Translations under genes and position numbers: made by a program
Shown here: positions 6,745-14,833 of the stretch, piece after piece
Numbering within the stretch: the first letter of the stretch is position 1
Layout: the number at the start of each line of letters is the position of its first letter
Notes under the pieces: model-generated
Databases searched by the model: none
What the model was told of the DNA's origin: nothing
What the model saw: only the letters and a program-made list of their open reading frames with translations
Assembly (NCBI GenBank): GCA_021851465.1
Contig: JAJZDL010000028.1
Location: forward strand, 1-17,955
Length of the DNA stretch: 17,955 nucleotides
Direction: 5' to 3'
Origin: Acidobacteriota bacterium
GTDB lineage: Bacteria > Acidobacteriota > Terriglobia > Terriglobales > Acidobacteriaceae

Positions 6745-8066
6745 GCGATCGCGGGCGGAGGAGCGCAGGCAGAGGCGGCGCGGGGCGTGCAGCGGCTGCG
6801 CGGCCGTTCCAGTATCGCGGGCGCGAGTTGTGCTGCGATGGGGCCTCGCTGGAGGCGCTTGCGGAGCAACATGGCACGCCGCTGTATGTGTACTCGGCGG
6901 AGCAGGTTCGCTATCGGTTTGGATTGTTCCAGAGGGCCTTTGCGGGGCGGGCGCACACGGTCTGCTATGCGGTGAAGGCGAACTCTTCGCTGGCGATCCT
7001 GCGGATGCTGGCGGAGTTGGGCGCGGGGTTCGACATTGTCAGCGGCGGCGAGCTGGAGCGGGTTCGGCGCGCGAGCAAGCGGGCGCTGGGGCGGGTGGTT
7101 TTTTCCGGCGTGGGCAAGCAGGCGTGGGAGATCGATGCGGCGTTGAAGGCGGGGATCCTGCTGTTCAACGTGGAGTCGGAGGCGGAGCTTGGGCTGCTGG
7201 CGGCCCGGGCGGAGGTGCTGGGCGCGCGAGCGCGGTTCGCGTTGCGGGTGAACCCGGACGTATTTGCGGAGACGCACCCTTACATCTCGACCGGGCTGCG
7301 CGAGCACAAGTTCGGCGTGGAGATTGGGCTGGCCCGCGCGATCTATCGCAGGGCGGCGCGCTCTCGCTGGCTGGACGCGGCGGGGGTGAGCGTCCACATC
7401 GGCTCGCAGATCCGGGCGGTGGGGCCGTTTGCCGCGGCGCTGGAACGGGTGGCCGGGTTGGTTGGCGAACTGCGCGAAGACGGGCACCGGATACGATATG
7501 TGGATGCAGGCGGCGGGCTGGGCATCGACTACAACGATCCGCCGGCGAAGCCGGCGTTCGACGCTGCGCGTACGGTTGCGGAGTACGCGGCGGCACTGGG
7601 AGAGGCGGCGGCAGGGCTGGGCGCGGTGCACTTGCTGGTGGAGCCGGGGCGGTTCATCGTGGCGCAGGCCGGCGGGCTGTTGACGCGGGTCCTGGCGGTG
7701 AAGAAGAACGGGACGAAGACATTCGCGATTGCCGATGCGGCGATGAACGACCTGATCCGCCCGGCGCTGTACCAGGCGCACCATGAGATCCTGCCGGTGA
7801 AGCAGGGGCGCGGGGCGAGCGTGCCGGTGGATGTGGTGGGGCCAGTGTGCGAGTCGGGCGATTTTTTTGCGCGCGACCGCAGGATGCCGCGGTTGAAGGC
7901 GGGCGAGCTGGTGCTGGTGCTGGACGCGGGTGCGTACGGGATGAGCCAGGCCTCGAACTACAACACGCGCGCGCGGGCGGCGGAGGTCCTGGTGGATGGG
8001 GTGGAAACCAGGCTGATCCGGCGGCGGGAGACGTTGAAGGAGCTGCTGGCGGCAGAGATTCTGTGA
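6741..8066 (+). CDS. lysA: Diaminopimelate decarboxylase
   Basis: LysA, a PLP enzyme of fold type III (alanine-racemase-like barrel) that converts meso-2,6-diaminopimelate to L-lysine and CO2 in the cytoplasm. The 441-aa protein shows the PLP lysine in CYAVKANSS (Lys79), HIGSQ at 219-223, the phosphate-binding glycine loop DAGGGLG at 255-261, EPGR at 301-304, and the active-site CESGD at 370-374 with AGAYG at 396-400. The start is TTG at 6741, overlapping the PspC gene's TGA (TTGA junction). No in-frame ATG or GTG lies between it and the first conserved block, and a later TTG would cut it. The first 20 residues are Arg/Gly/Ala-rich and not conserved in the family. The functional link with the PspC gene is unclear beyond transcription. 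Confidence 0.93.
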   Translation: MSDRGRRSAGRGGAGRAAAARPFQYRGRELCCDGASLEALAEQHGTPLYVYSAEQVRYRFGLFQRAFAGRAHTVCYAVKANSSLAILRMLAELGAGFDIVSGGELERVRRASKRALGRVVFSGVGKQAWEIDAALKAGILLFNVESEAELGLLAARAEVLGARARFALRVNPDVFAETHPYISTGLREHKFGVEIGLARAIYRRAARSRWLDAAGVSVHIGSQIRAVGPFAAALERVAGLVGELREDGHRIRYVDAGGGLGIDYNDPPAKPAFDAARTVAEYAAALGEAAAGLGAVHLLVEPGRFIVAQAGGLLTRVLAVKKNGTKTFAIADAAMNDLIRPALYQAHHEILPVKQGRGASVPVDVVGPVCESGDFFARDRRMPRLKAGELVLVLDAGAYGMSQASNYNTRARAAEVLVDGVETRLIRRRETLKELLAAEIL

Positions 8067-8125
8067 GGCTCCATCGATCCCAGGGCGGTTTCACCGATGG
8101 TGTAGAGTGTTGCGGGTCGAACAAA

Positions 8126-8158
8126 ATGCGGGGATTCTTCGCTGCGCTCAGAATGACA
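8126..8158 (+). repeat. Dispersed intergenic repeat (RGFF element), copy 1
   Basis: A 33-bp unit beginning ATGCGGGGATTCTTCGC and ending GCGCTCAGAATGACA. A second full-length copy lies at 11418-11450 and differs by only a few central bases. ATTCT and AGAAT within the unit can pair across an 11-nt loop. The unit sits in the gap between convergent lysA and ptrB. In one frame it reads MRGFFAALRMT, which gives rise to false small ORFs. Confidence 0.7.
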
Positions 8159-8173
8159 ATTTGTAAAGAAGGT

Positions 8174-8194
8174 GGCGCTCAGAATGACAGATTT
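8174..8194 (+). repeat. Partial RGFF repeat, copy 2
   Basis: The 3' half of the repeat (GGCGCTCAGAATGACA) followed by GATTT. The shared GATTT tail also follows copy 3, so copies 2 and 3 look like local duplicates of each other. Confidence 0.55.
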
Positions 8195-8209
8195 GATGTG
8201 TGCGGTGCG

Positions 8210-8227
8210 GGCAGAATGACAGATTTT
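8210..8227 (+). repeat. Partial RGFF repeat, copy 3
   Basis: GGCAGAATGACAGATTT repeats the end of copy 2 at a 30-nt distance. It retains only the AGAATGACA part of the full unit. Confidence 0.5.
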
Positions 8228-8258
8228 ATAGTCGTCGCCAATTGATGGCGATCCTATA
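8227..8258. terminator. Hairpin between convergent lysA and ptrB
   Basis: A two-part stem: TATAG/CTATA outside and TCGCCA/TGGCGA inside, with loop ATTGA and a small internal bulge. It lies downstream of both lysA and ptrB stops, as a bidirectional terminator would. No T-run follows on either strand, so intrinsic termination is uncertain. Confidence 0.4.
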
Positions 8259-8287
8259 TGACGATGCGGTTGGCGTAGGGTGGGCCT

Positions 8288-10471
8288 TCAGCCTGCGGGG
8301 AGGGCGAGTTGGGTGAGGAGGAAGGCGTAGTCGAAGGCGATCTCCTTGAGGTAGTCGTAGCGGCCCGAGGCCCCGCCGTGGCCCGCGTCCATATTGATGT
8401 GGAGGAGGAGCGGGGTGGCGTCGCGTTTGAGGGTGCGCAGCTTGGCGACGTACTTTGCAGGCTCCCAATACATGACCTGGGAGTCGTTGAGGCTGGTTTT
8501 GACGAGCATGGCGGGGGTGGGCTTGTCCTTGAGGCAATCGAGGTTGTCGTAGGGGGAGTAGGCGAGCATGGTTGCGAATGAGTCGGGTTCGTTTGGGTTG
8601 CCCCACTCCTCGTACTCGGCGACGGTGAGCGGGAGGGAGGCGTCGAGCATGGTGTTCATTACATCGACGAAGGGGACGTGGGAGAGGACGACTCGAAAGA
8701 GGTGGGGCTTGTTGGCGGCTGCGGCGAGGTTGACGACCGCTCCCAGAAGGAGGCCACCGGCGCTGCCTCCCTCGATGGCGACGCGGGTGGGGTCGCCGTA
8801 ACGCTGGGCGACGAGCTGTTCGGTGGCGGCGATGAAGTCGGTGAAGGTGGCCATCTTGAGGGACATCTTTCCGGCGTCGTGCCAAGCGTCGCCGAGCTCG
8901 CCGCCGCCGCGGATGTGGGCGTAGGCCATGACGACGCCGCGGTCGAGCAGGGAGAGGCGCGTGGGCGAGAAGCCGACGGGGAGCGGGTATCCATAGGAGC
9001 CATAGCCGTAGACGTAGAGCGGGTTGGCGGCGTCGCGGTGGAAGAGGTCGCGGCGGTAGACGATGGAGACGGGAACTTTGGTTCCGTCGGGGGCGTCGAT
9101 CCAGAGGCGCTCGGAGGCGTAGCGGGCGGGGTCGAAGCCGCCGGGGACTGCCTGCTGCTTGAGCAGCGTGGAGTGGCCGATGGGGACAGGCGCGTGGGCG
9201 CGCGCGACGTTGTACTCGTAGACCGAGGGCGGGGAGACGAGGGACTGGTAGCTGTAGCGGAAGACGTCGGTGGAGAAGATGCGGTTGACGTGAGGGGCGG
9301 CGGAGTAGGTGGGTTCGGGGAAGGCGATAGGGACGGGGGCGGCGAGGGTGTCGTCGGAGTTGAAGCGGAGGACTTCGAGGGTGGGCAGGCCGAGCTTGCG
9401 GCGGGTGGCGACGGCAAAGGAGTGGAAGAGGTCGAAGTCTTCGAGGGGGTGGTCTGGATCGAGGGGGATGAGTTCGCGCCAGTGCTCGCGGCCGGGCGCG
9501 TCGGCGGGCGCGGAGACGACGCGGAAGTTCTTGCCGGAATCGTTGGTGCGGATGTAGAAGAGGCCACCGGAGTGGGGCGAGAGGCGGTGGTCTGGGTAGT
9601 ACTCCTGGTCGTCCTTGCGTGGGGCGATGAGGCGGAGGCCGCCGGTGGGGTCGTCGGCGGGGAGGAAGCGAAACTCGTTGGCGGTGTGGCTGGCGGATTC
9701 GATGAGGATGTAGTTGCCATCGCGGGTGCGGCCAACGCCGAGGTTGAAGCGTTCGTCCTGTTCGTGGAGGATGAGCGCGTCTTCGGCGACGGGCGCGCCG
9801 AGGGTGTGGCGGAAGATGCGGTCGTGGCGCTTGGTGGTCTCGTCCTCGGTGGAGTAGAAGAGGGTCCGGGAGTCGGCGGCCCAGGCGATGGAGCCGACGC
9901 GCTGGGCGGCGTCTGGAAGGTCGGCGCCGGTTTGCAGGTTGCGGATGTGAAGGGTGTACTGGCGGAAGCCGGTGGGGTCTGTGGAGTAGGCGAGGAGGGA
10001 GCCGTCCGGGCTGACGGCGAGATCGCCGACTGCCATGAACGGCTTGCCTTCGGCGAGCCGGTTTACATCGAGGATGACGTGTTCGGGCTGGGTGGGGTCG
10101 AAGGGGGCGTTGAGGTCGGTGTTTGCGGCGGCGCGGCGGCAGTGGATGGGGTATTGGCTACCCTGAACGGTGCGCGTGGAGTAGAACCAGTCTCCGAGGC
10201 GGTAAGGGACGGATTCGTCCGTCTCCTGGATGTGGGATAGCATCTCATGGTAGAGCGTGCTCTGGAGGTCCTCGGTGGGGGCCATGACGGAGGCGGTGTA
10301 TGCATTCTCGGCGTGGAGATAGGCGAGGAGCTCGGGCGAGGACTTGTCGCGCATCCAGCGGAAGTCGTCGTGGAGAGTGGCACCGTGCAGCGTGGTGGAT
10401 GTGGGATCGCGGCGGGCGATGGGGGGCTGTGCGGGCGGGGTCGATGGGTTGGAGGCGCTGTCGCGGGACAT
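8288..10471 (-). CDS. ptrB: Oligopeptidase B (S9A prolyl-oligopeptidase family)
   Basis: Serine peptidase of family S9A that cleaves small peptides after basic residues. The 727-aa protein has an N-terminal seven-bladed propeller domain (about residues 70-420) and a C-terminal alpha/beta-hydrolase domain. Catalytic residues, numbered from the ATG at 10471, are Ser570 in EGGSAGG, Asp663 in SLNDSQV and His698 in AGHGG. Also typical of oligopeptidase B are YGYGSYG, AHIRGGGELG and the EYEEWGNP block. No signal peptide is seen, so it is probably cytoplasmic. The ATG at 10471 is preferred over a GTG at 10483, because AGGAG lies 11 nt before the ATG but directly abuts the GTG. It is monocistronic and divergent from the DUF4142 gene. 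Confidence 0.93.
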   Translation of the reverse strand: MSRDSASNPSTPPAQPPIARRDPTSTTLHGATLHDDFRWMRDKSSPELLAYLHAENAYTASVMAPTEDLQSTLYHEMLSHIQETDESVPYRLGDWFYSTRTVQGSQYPIHCRRAAANTDLNAPFDPTQPEHVILDVNRLAEGKPFMAVGDLAVSPDGSLLAYSTDPTGFRQYTLHIRNLQTGADLPDAAQRVGSIAWAADSRTLFYSTEDETTKRHDRIFRHTLGAPVAEDALILHEQDERFNLGVGRTRDGNYILIESASHTANEFRFLPADDPTGGLRLIAPRKDDQEYYPDHRLSPHSGGLFYIRTNDSGKNFRVVSAPADAPGREHWRELIPLDPDHPLEDFDLFHSFAVATRRKLGLPTLEVLRFNSDDTLAAPVPIAFPEPTYSAAPHVNRIFSTDVFRYSYQSLVSPPSVYEYNVARAHAPVPIGHSTLLKQQAVPGGFDPARYASERLWIDAPDGTKVPVSIVYRRDLFHRDAANPLYVYGYGSYGYPLPVGFSPTRLSLLDRGVVMAYAHIRGGGELGDAWHDAGKMSLKMATFTDFIAATEQLVAQRYGDPTRVAIEGGSAGGLLLGAVVNLAAAANKPHLFRVVLSHVPFVDVMNTMLDASLPLTVAEYEEWGNPNEPDSFATMLAYSPYDNLDCLKDKPTPAMLVKTSLNDSQVMYWEPAKYVAKLRTLKRDATPLLLHINMDAGHGGASGRYDYLKEIAFDYAFLLTQLALPAG

Positions 10472-10537
10472 TGCTGGGGACACTCCTGGTGGATTCCGTG
10501 GTTGAACGATTTGGTGCCGTGCGATGGAAGATGGAGG

Positions 10538-10567
10538 TTGCCACTACAGAGTGTATAGGGATAGGAT
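10538..10567 (+). promoter_or_regulatory. Candidate sigma-70 promoter of the DUF4142 gene
   Basis: TTGCCA (5 of 6 matches to TTGACA) and TAGGAT (4 of 6 matches to TATAAT) are separated by 18 bp, 64 bp before the ATG at 10632. It lies in the divergent gap after the ptrB start. Assignment is by eye. Confidence 0.4.
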
Positions 10568-10631
10568 AACGCTCCAAGCGAGGCCATAGAAATTGCCGGT
10601 TGCGAAGGACGAGTTAGAGAGGAGGTTCACC

Positions 10632-11351
10632 ATGAGACGGAATGGATGGATCGCAGTTGTTGGAGTTTCGATGGTGTTGCAACCGTTGCTGCTGGCGGCG
10701 CAGATGGACCAAAACCCGTCTTCGCCGTCGATCGGGCAGCCGGCACCGCCACCGATCGGGCCGAATGGGTTGAATCAGGGGCAGTCGCAGACTTCGAGTT
10801 CGATGCGGGAGTCGCTGGGCGCGCCGGGACTCTCAGGGCGGGAGTTGCTGGATCGCCAGTTTCTGCGCACGGCGACCGAGGAGGGCATCGCGGACGTGAA
10901 GATGGGCGATCTCGCGATGCAGAAGGGCGGGCCTGAGGTGAAGGACTTCGCACAACAGGTCGTCGCCGACCACACAGCGTTCAACCAAAACATGGGCACG
11001 ATTGCCGACTCACTGGGCGTGGCGTTGCCGGGGAAGATGGGCAAGGACGACCAGGCGGAGTACGACAAGCTGAACGGCCTCTCGGGCAAGGACTTCGACA
11101 CGGAGTACCTGACATACATCCTGAAGGCGCACTGGAAGAAGCTGCACGAGTTTTACATGGAAGCGTCGTCGGCGTCGAACCCCGATTTAGCGACGGCGGT
11201 GGTCAACTCCATGCATGCGATGCACGACCATCTGGGGATGATCGAGAAGGTGGCGAAGGATGAGGGGATCACGCTGCCTCCGCGACCACCACGGCCTGCG
11301 CGGCCCAATGCGCCAGCGGCACCCGCCGCTACATCGGTGGCGAAGCAGTGA
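10632..11351 (+). CDS. Exported DUF4142 protein
   Basis: A 239-aa protein with a signal peptide (MRRNGWIAVVGVSMVLQPLLL, then AAQ near residue 25), a Pro/Ser/Gln-rich linker to about 70, and a helical DUF4142 domain at about 80-210. The domain carries the usual ferritin-like-bundle features: FLRTATEEGIADVKMGDLA, VKDFAQQVVADHTAFN and a C-terminal helix ending HAMHDHLGMIEKVAKDEGI. The protein ends in a proline/alanine-rich tail (PPRPPRPARPNAP). GGAGG at 10621-10625 lies 6 nt before the ATG; the frame also opens at a TTG at 10593 without such a site. DUF4142 proteins are usually periplasmic or surface-exposed and of unknown function, often in stress settings. Confidence in the domain is high; the role is unknown. 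Confidence 0.85.
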   Translation: MRRNGWIAVVGVSMVLQPLLLAAQMDQNPSSPSIGQPAPPPIGPNGLNQGQSQTSSSMRESLGAPGLSGRELLDRQFLRTATEEGIADVKMGDLAMQKGGPEVKDFAQQVVADHTAFNQNMGTIADSLGVALPGKMGKDDQAEYDKLNGLSGKDFDTEYLTYILKAHWKKLHEFYMEASSASNPDLATAVVNSMHAMHDHLGMIEKVAKDEGITLPPRPPRPARPNAPAAPAATSVAKQ

Positions 11352-11417
11352 GATGCACTGCACGGAACCGGGTGATGCGATCTCTCGCTATGGGGTAGAA
11401 GCACGCGCTCCCGGCGG

Positions 11418-11450
11418 ATGCGGGGATTCTTCGCATCGCTCAGAATGACA
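11418..11450 (+). repeat. Dispersed intergenic repeat (RGFF element), copy 4
   Basis: A second full-length 33-bp unit, starting ATGCGGGGATTCTTCGC and ending TCGCTCAGAATGACA. It is located 67 bp after the DUF4142 stop, in another convergent gap. It differs from copy 1 at the centre of the putative loop, while the ATTCT/AGAAT arms are kept. Confidence 0.7.
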
Positions 11451-11492
11451 AGGCATTGGCATTTCGTCGATGCTCTCGTGGGAGATGCGAGA

Positions 11493-11528
11493 ACGCGAAA
11501 CGAGGGCCTCCGGGCCCTCGTTTCGCGT
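11493..11528. terminator. Perfect 16-bp stem-loop between convergent genes
   Basis: Left arm ACGCGAAACGAGGGCC pairs perfectly with right arm GGCCCTCGTTTCGCGT around a TCCG loop. It sits between the DUF4142 stop (plus) and the sedolisin stop (minus), so it is likely a bidirectional terminator. No T-tract follows on either strand. Confidence 0.65.
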
Positions 11529-11616
11529 GGAATCATTGCGCGCCGGATTTGCGTTGCGCGCCCCGCTTATTCGCAGAGGAGGCGCATGAGCCGGACAGAC
11601 GCGTTGTCGATGAACT

Positions 11617-14600
11617 TCAGTTGACCTGGTAGGTGAGGGTGGTGGACTGGGGTGGGAGGCTGGGCGATCCGGTGTAGGTTCCGGTGACGGTTACGGTGTA
11701 GGTGCCCGCATACGGGTTGCCGTTGTTGTTGGTGGTGGTTCCGCTGGATGAGGGCGGCGGGGGCTGGCTGCTTGCGCCGCAACCGGAGACTCCGACGGCG
11801 AGCGCGACCGATAGGGCCAGCAGCAGAAGGCCGCCGAGGCGGCGCCTGCGGGGCAGAACGAGCAGGAGCAGGGAAGCGAGGGCGACGCCGGAACCGGCGA
11901 CGGACCAGGGCAGGGAGCGGGTTGGGGCCTGTTGCGCCAACAGGGTTGCCGGGGCGGTCTTGCCCGGCGCGGCGGGCAGATGCAGGCCGGCCACGATGCC
12001 GACGAGTGTGAGCGTGGTTGAGACCGGAGTGGAGGAGACGACGTTGACCGACGGGGGGTTGAAGTTAAGCGTCGGGATGTAGCCGGAGGTGCTGGCGACT
12101 GTTGCAGAGAAGACCACGGTTCCGGTGAAGCCGTTGGCGGGCGCGACGGTGATGGTGGCGGGCGGGACCGTGCCGCCAGCGGCGACATTGAAGGAGGCGG
12201 TGGGAGCGGTGAGTGAGAAGTTGGAGCATGTGGCCCCGCTGACCATGACGATCAGGGGACTGGTGAGGGTGGCCCCGCTGGATGCCGTCCCCGCGCCGCT
12301 GGAGGACAGTGCCGGGCCGATCGATCCCTGGTAGTTTGTGTCGCCGGCGTAGGAGGCGGAGATGTTCTGGGAGCCGAGGGTGGAACAACTGGCGGTGAAC
12401 TGGTAGGTAGCGGTGGCGGTACCGGCGGAGGCGGGGACGAGCGCGACCAGGCTGGTTCCGGCCGCGGCGACGTTATTGACCAGGAACTGTACGGAGCCGG
12501 TGGGTGTGGCGGCAGAGCCGGATACCGTGGCGGTGAGGGTGACGGTGACCGGCGCGGAGGGAGTGACGACGGCGCTGGTAGTCGAAGCGGAGAGGTTGGT
12601 GGCCGAGAGGTTGGGGCCGAGCGAGCCGACGCCCTCGGGGGTGACCAAGTTCCAGGCGTTGGCCAGGTTGTCGACATCGACGCTGCCCCAGCCGGTGGCG
12701 AGATCGAAGCCGGTGCCTGCGTTGTATCCGATGGAGCCTCCGGTGGGGCAGTCCACCGATCCTTCGGTGCAGGGCATGGCGTTGCTGCCAGAGGTGACAT
12801 CGTGGAAGACGCTGCTGGAGGTGGGGTTGTAGTAGGCGACGGTGTTGCCGAGGGCGTAGAGGGTTGGGTTGATGTTGCCGAGGCCCTTCGCGATGTTGTT
12901 CTTCTGCTCGACGAGGGCGAGCATTCCGCTGAAGACCTGGGAGTCGAGCGAGGTTCCGCCAGCGACGTTGAGGTTCTGGTTCGAGTCGCGGAAGCCGTTG
13001 ACGCAGGATCCTTGGACACAGAAGAGGTAGGAGTCGTGGTAATCGGAGGCGTTGAGGGCGATGTCTGGGACGTCGCGTGCGGCGTCGGGTGGGACCTGGG
13101 TGGTCATGCCGGACGCGCCGGTCTCGACCTGCCATGCGGGCTTGGCGAAGAAGGCGCTGGCCCCGCCGCCGCCGCCGCCGAAGCCGTCGTAGCCGACATC
13201 GTTCCAGGCCGCCTCGGGGATGTACTGAATGGCAGAGACATCGGCGGCGGGGACGGCGGCACCGGCGCTGAAGGTGGTGTCTGAGCTGAGCCAGTACGGG
13301 GTGCCTCCGGTTGCGTTGCCCTCGGTGAACATGGTTCCGCCGAGAGAGGTGGCATAGGGAGAGCTGCCGGGGAAGTCGACGGCGAGGCCCTCGATGGCGT
13401 ATGCCTCTGTATTGACCTCGCAGTCGGTAGCTCCCAGGTCTCCGGCCGGAGTGAGGATGGTCTGTCCCTGCGCGTTGGCCTCTTTGAAGAGCTGATTGAA
13501 GGTGTTGAGGTCGGACGATCCCCAGGCGGCCTCGCAGTTGCCGTAGCTTGTGGTGACGATGGGAGCGAGGTCCTGGTCGACGGCCTGGGTCATGGCGTTC
13601 AGAAAGACATCGGGGCCGTTGACGAAGAGGATGTTGGCGGCTGGGGCGATTGCGCCGGACCACTCGACGTCGATGGTGGACTCTTGCAGGTCGAGGACGT
13701 TCGGCGAAGAGCAACTGCTGGAGGTGGAGGGGGTGCAGTTGTTGGCGGTTCCGGGATCTCCACCCTCAGAGACGGTGGTTGGAATGTTGGCGGTGCTGAG
13801 GCCTGCGGCGCTGCGAAAGGAGACGATGTCGGGGGTCTCGATGTCCACCTGACCGGTGACGGCAATTTTGATGCCGGCTCCGTTGACGGAGTTGGAGAGC
13901 AGCGGCTCCATGTTGTAGATGACGTAGATGTCGCCGGGAGCGAGGTAGTGGTTGCCGGTGATGGAGGAGGTGAATTTGGGGTTTACGACGGAGGTGTGGA
14001 CGCGTGGACTGGGGTGGAAGTCGTTCAGCCCGGTGACGTCGCCGACGACGCCGGAGAGGGCGCTGGGAACGTTGAGGTTGGTGACGTTGGCGAAGTGAGA
14101 CTGGCCGTTCAGCGAGAGGGAGTGGATGCTGGTGGAGAATGCGTGCTGGGCCTGTGCGATGGTGCCATTGAAGGTGACAAAGCTGCCACCCTGGGCGACG
14201 CCGGTGACGGTGAGGCCTTGGCCAGTGAGCCAGACGGTGACCTTGGCGAGGTCGGCGCTGGAGAGGCCGAACTGCGCGGCATACTGCTGCGGCGTGAGCC
14301 AATGGCGATAGAGCGGCGAGGCGGGATCCTGCTGGCTGGCGAGCAACTGGTCGAGCGCGGCCTGCTGGGCGGCGCTGGGGGTGAAGCGGAGGGACAGGCC
14401 GGTGAGCCTGGTGTTGGCGGGCGCGGGGCCGAGATCGGTGGCCGTGCGGGCCATGGGCGATACCGAATTGGGAATGGCGACCGAGCTGCGGTCGGAGACG
14501 GCGGTATTGATGCGGTCGGGGATCGCGTTCTGGGCCGCAGCCGAGACGGTCGGAACGGTAAGTGCGGCCAGGAAGACGATGGATATGGCAGAGGTAAGAA

Positions 14601-14625
14601 GCCTAGAAAGATGGATCCGGCGCAT
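11617..14625 (-). CDS. Secreted S53 sedolisin (pro-kumamolisin) with Ig-like domain
   Basis: A 1002-aa secreted serine-carboxyl peptidase. A signal peptide (residues 1-30, MRRIHLSRLLTSAISIVFLA) is followed by an activation prodomain (about 70-210) and the catalytic S53 domain (about 225-665). Candidate catalytic residues are Glu315 and Asp319 (ESTID), the oxyanion Asp396 (PAGDLGA), and Ser559 (AGGTSLDS). Calcium-site candidates are DVTSGSN and GFDLATGWGSVD near 609-648. An Ig-like domain of the bacterial Big_3_5 type follows (about 670-780), then a second beta domain, a hydrophobic helix (ALASLLLLVLP), RRRR, a second hydrophobic segment ending in GVSGCG, and a Thr-rich C-terminal tail. The ATG at 14625 has AGGA 7 nt upstream; the open frame to 14667 adds 14 unlikely residues. 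The usual S53 enzyme acts at low pH. Confidence 0.9.
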   Translation of the reverse strand: MRRIHLSRLLTSAISIVFLAALTVPTVSAAAQNAIPDRINTAVSDRSSVAIPNSVSPMARTATDLGPAPANTRLTGLSLRFTPSAAQQAALDQLLASQQDPASPLYRHWLTPQQYAAQFGLSSADLAKVTVWLTGQGLTVTGVAQGGSFVTFNGTIAQAQHAFSTSIHSLSLNGQSHFANVTNLNVPSALSGVVGDVTGLNDFHPSPRVHTSVVNPKFTSSITGNHYLAPGDIYVIYNMEPLLSNSVNGAGIKIAVTGQVDIETPDIVSFRSAAGLSTANIPTTVSEGGDPGTANNCTPSTSSSCSSPNVLDLQESTIDVEWSGAIAPAANILFVNGPDVFLNAMTQAVDQDLAPIVTTSYGNCEAAWGSSDLNTFNQLFKEANAQGQTILTPAGDLGATDCEVNTEAYAIEGLAVDFPGSSPYATSLGGTMFTEGNATGGTPYWLSSDTTFSAGAAVPAADVSAIQYIPEAAWNDVGYDGFGGGGGGASAFFAKPAWQVETGASGMTTQVPPDAARDVPDIALNASDYHDSYLFCVQGSCVNGFRDSNQNLNVAGGTSLDSQVFSGMLALVEQKNNIAKGLGNINPTLYALGNTVAYYNPTSSSVFHDVTSGSNAMPCTEGSVDCPTGGSIGYNAGTGFDLATGWGSVDVDNLANAWNLVTPEGVGSLGPNLSATNLSASTTSAVVTPSAPVTVTLTATVSGSAATPTGSVQFLVNNVAAAGTSLVALVPASAGTATATYQFTASCSTLGSQNISASYAGDTNYQGSIGPALSSSGAGTASSGATLTSPLIVMVSGATCSNFSLTAPTASFNVAAGGTVPPATITVAPANGFTGTVVFSATVASTSGYIPTLNFNPPSVNVVSSTPVSTTLTLVGIVAGLHLPAAPGKTAPATLLAQQAPTRSLPWSVAGSGVALASLLLLVLPRRRRLGGLLLLALSVALAVGVSGCGASSQPPPPSSSGTTTNNNGNPYAGTYTVTVTGTYTGSPSLPPQSTTLTYQVN

Positions 14626-14833
14626 GAGTAAATCCTGTGTTTCAAATAGGTTAGGCAAAGCCGACAAACGGTACGGTGGAGCCGGGCCGCGATTTTGGAA
14701 GCTCGCCCCAAAGAGTGGGATGCGAGTTTCCGCTGACAGGCATACAAGGATAGACCATGCCGGGAGAAAAAGGTTGCGGCTGGGTGGAGCAATGTCGTGT
14801 GGAGCGGCGGCGGCGTGCTAGTCTTTGGCCAGG

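Noticed and set aside
6594..7784. A 396-codon minus-strand ORF antisense to lysA
   Set aside because: Arg/His/Pro-rich shadow; lysA carries all its catalytic motifs.
8126..8245. Small ORF starting MRGFFAALRMT
   Set aside because: The start is the dispersed intergenic repeat; the same peptide appears at the second copy, so it is an artefact of the repeat rather than a protein.
8678..10240. A 520-codon plus-strand ORF antisense to ptrB
   Set aside because: Its product is a Gly/Val/Glu-rich low-complexity string with no domain, and it is exactly antisense to the strongly supported oligopeptidase B.
12473..13714. A 413-codon minus-strand ORF overlapping the sedolisin in another frame
   Set aside because: Arg-rich low-complexity product on the same strand as the sedolisin, which has catalytic motifs in the other frame.
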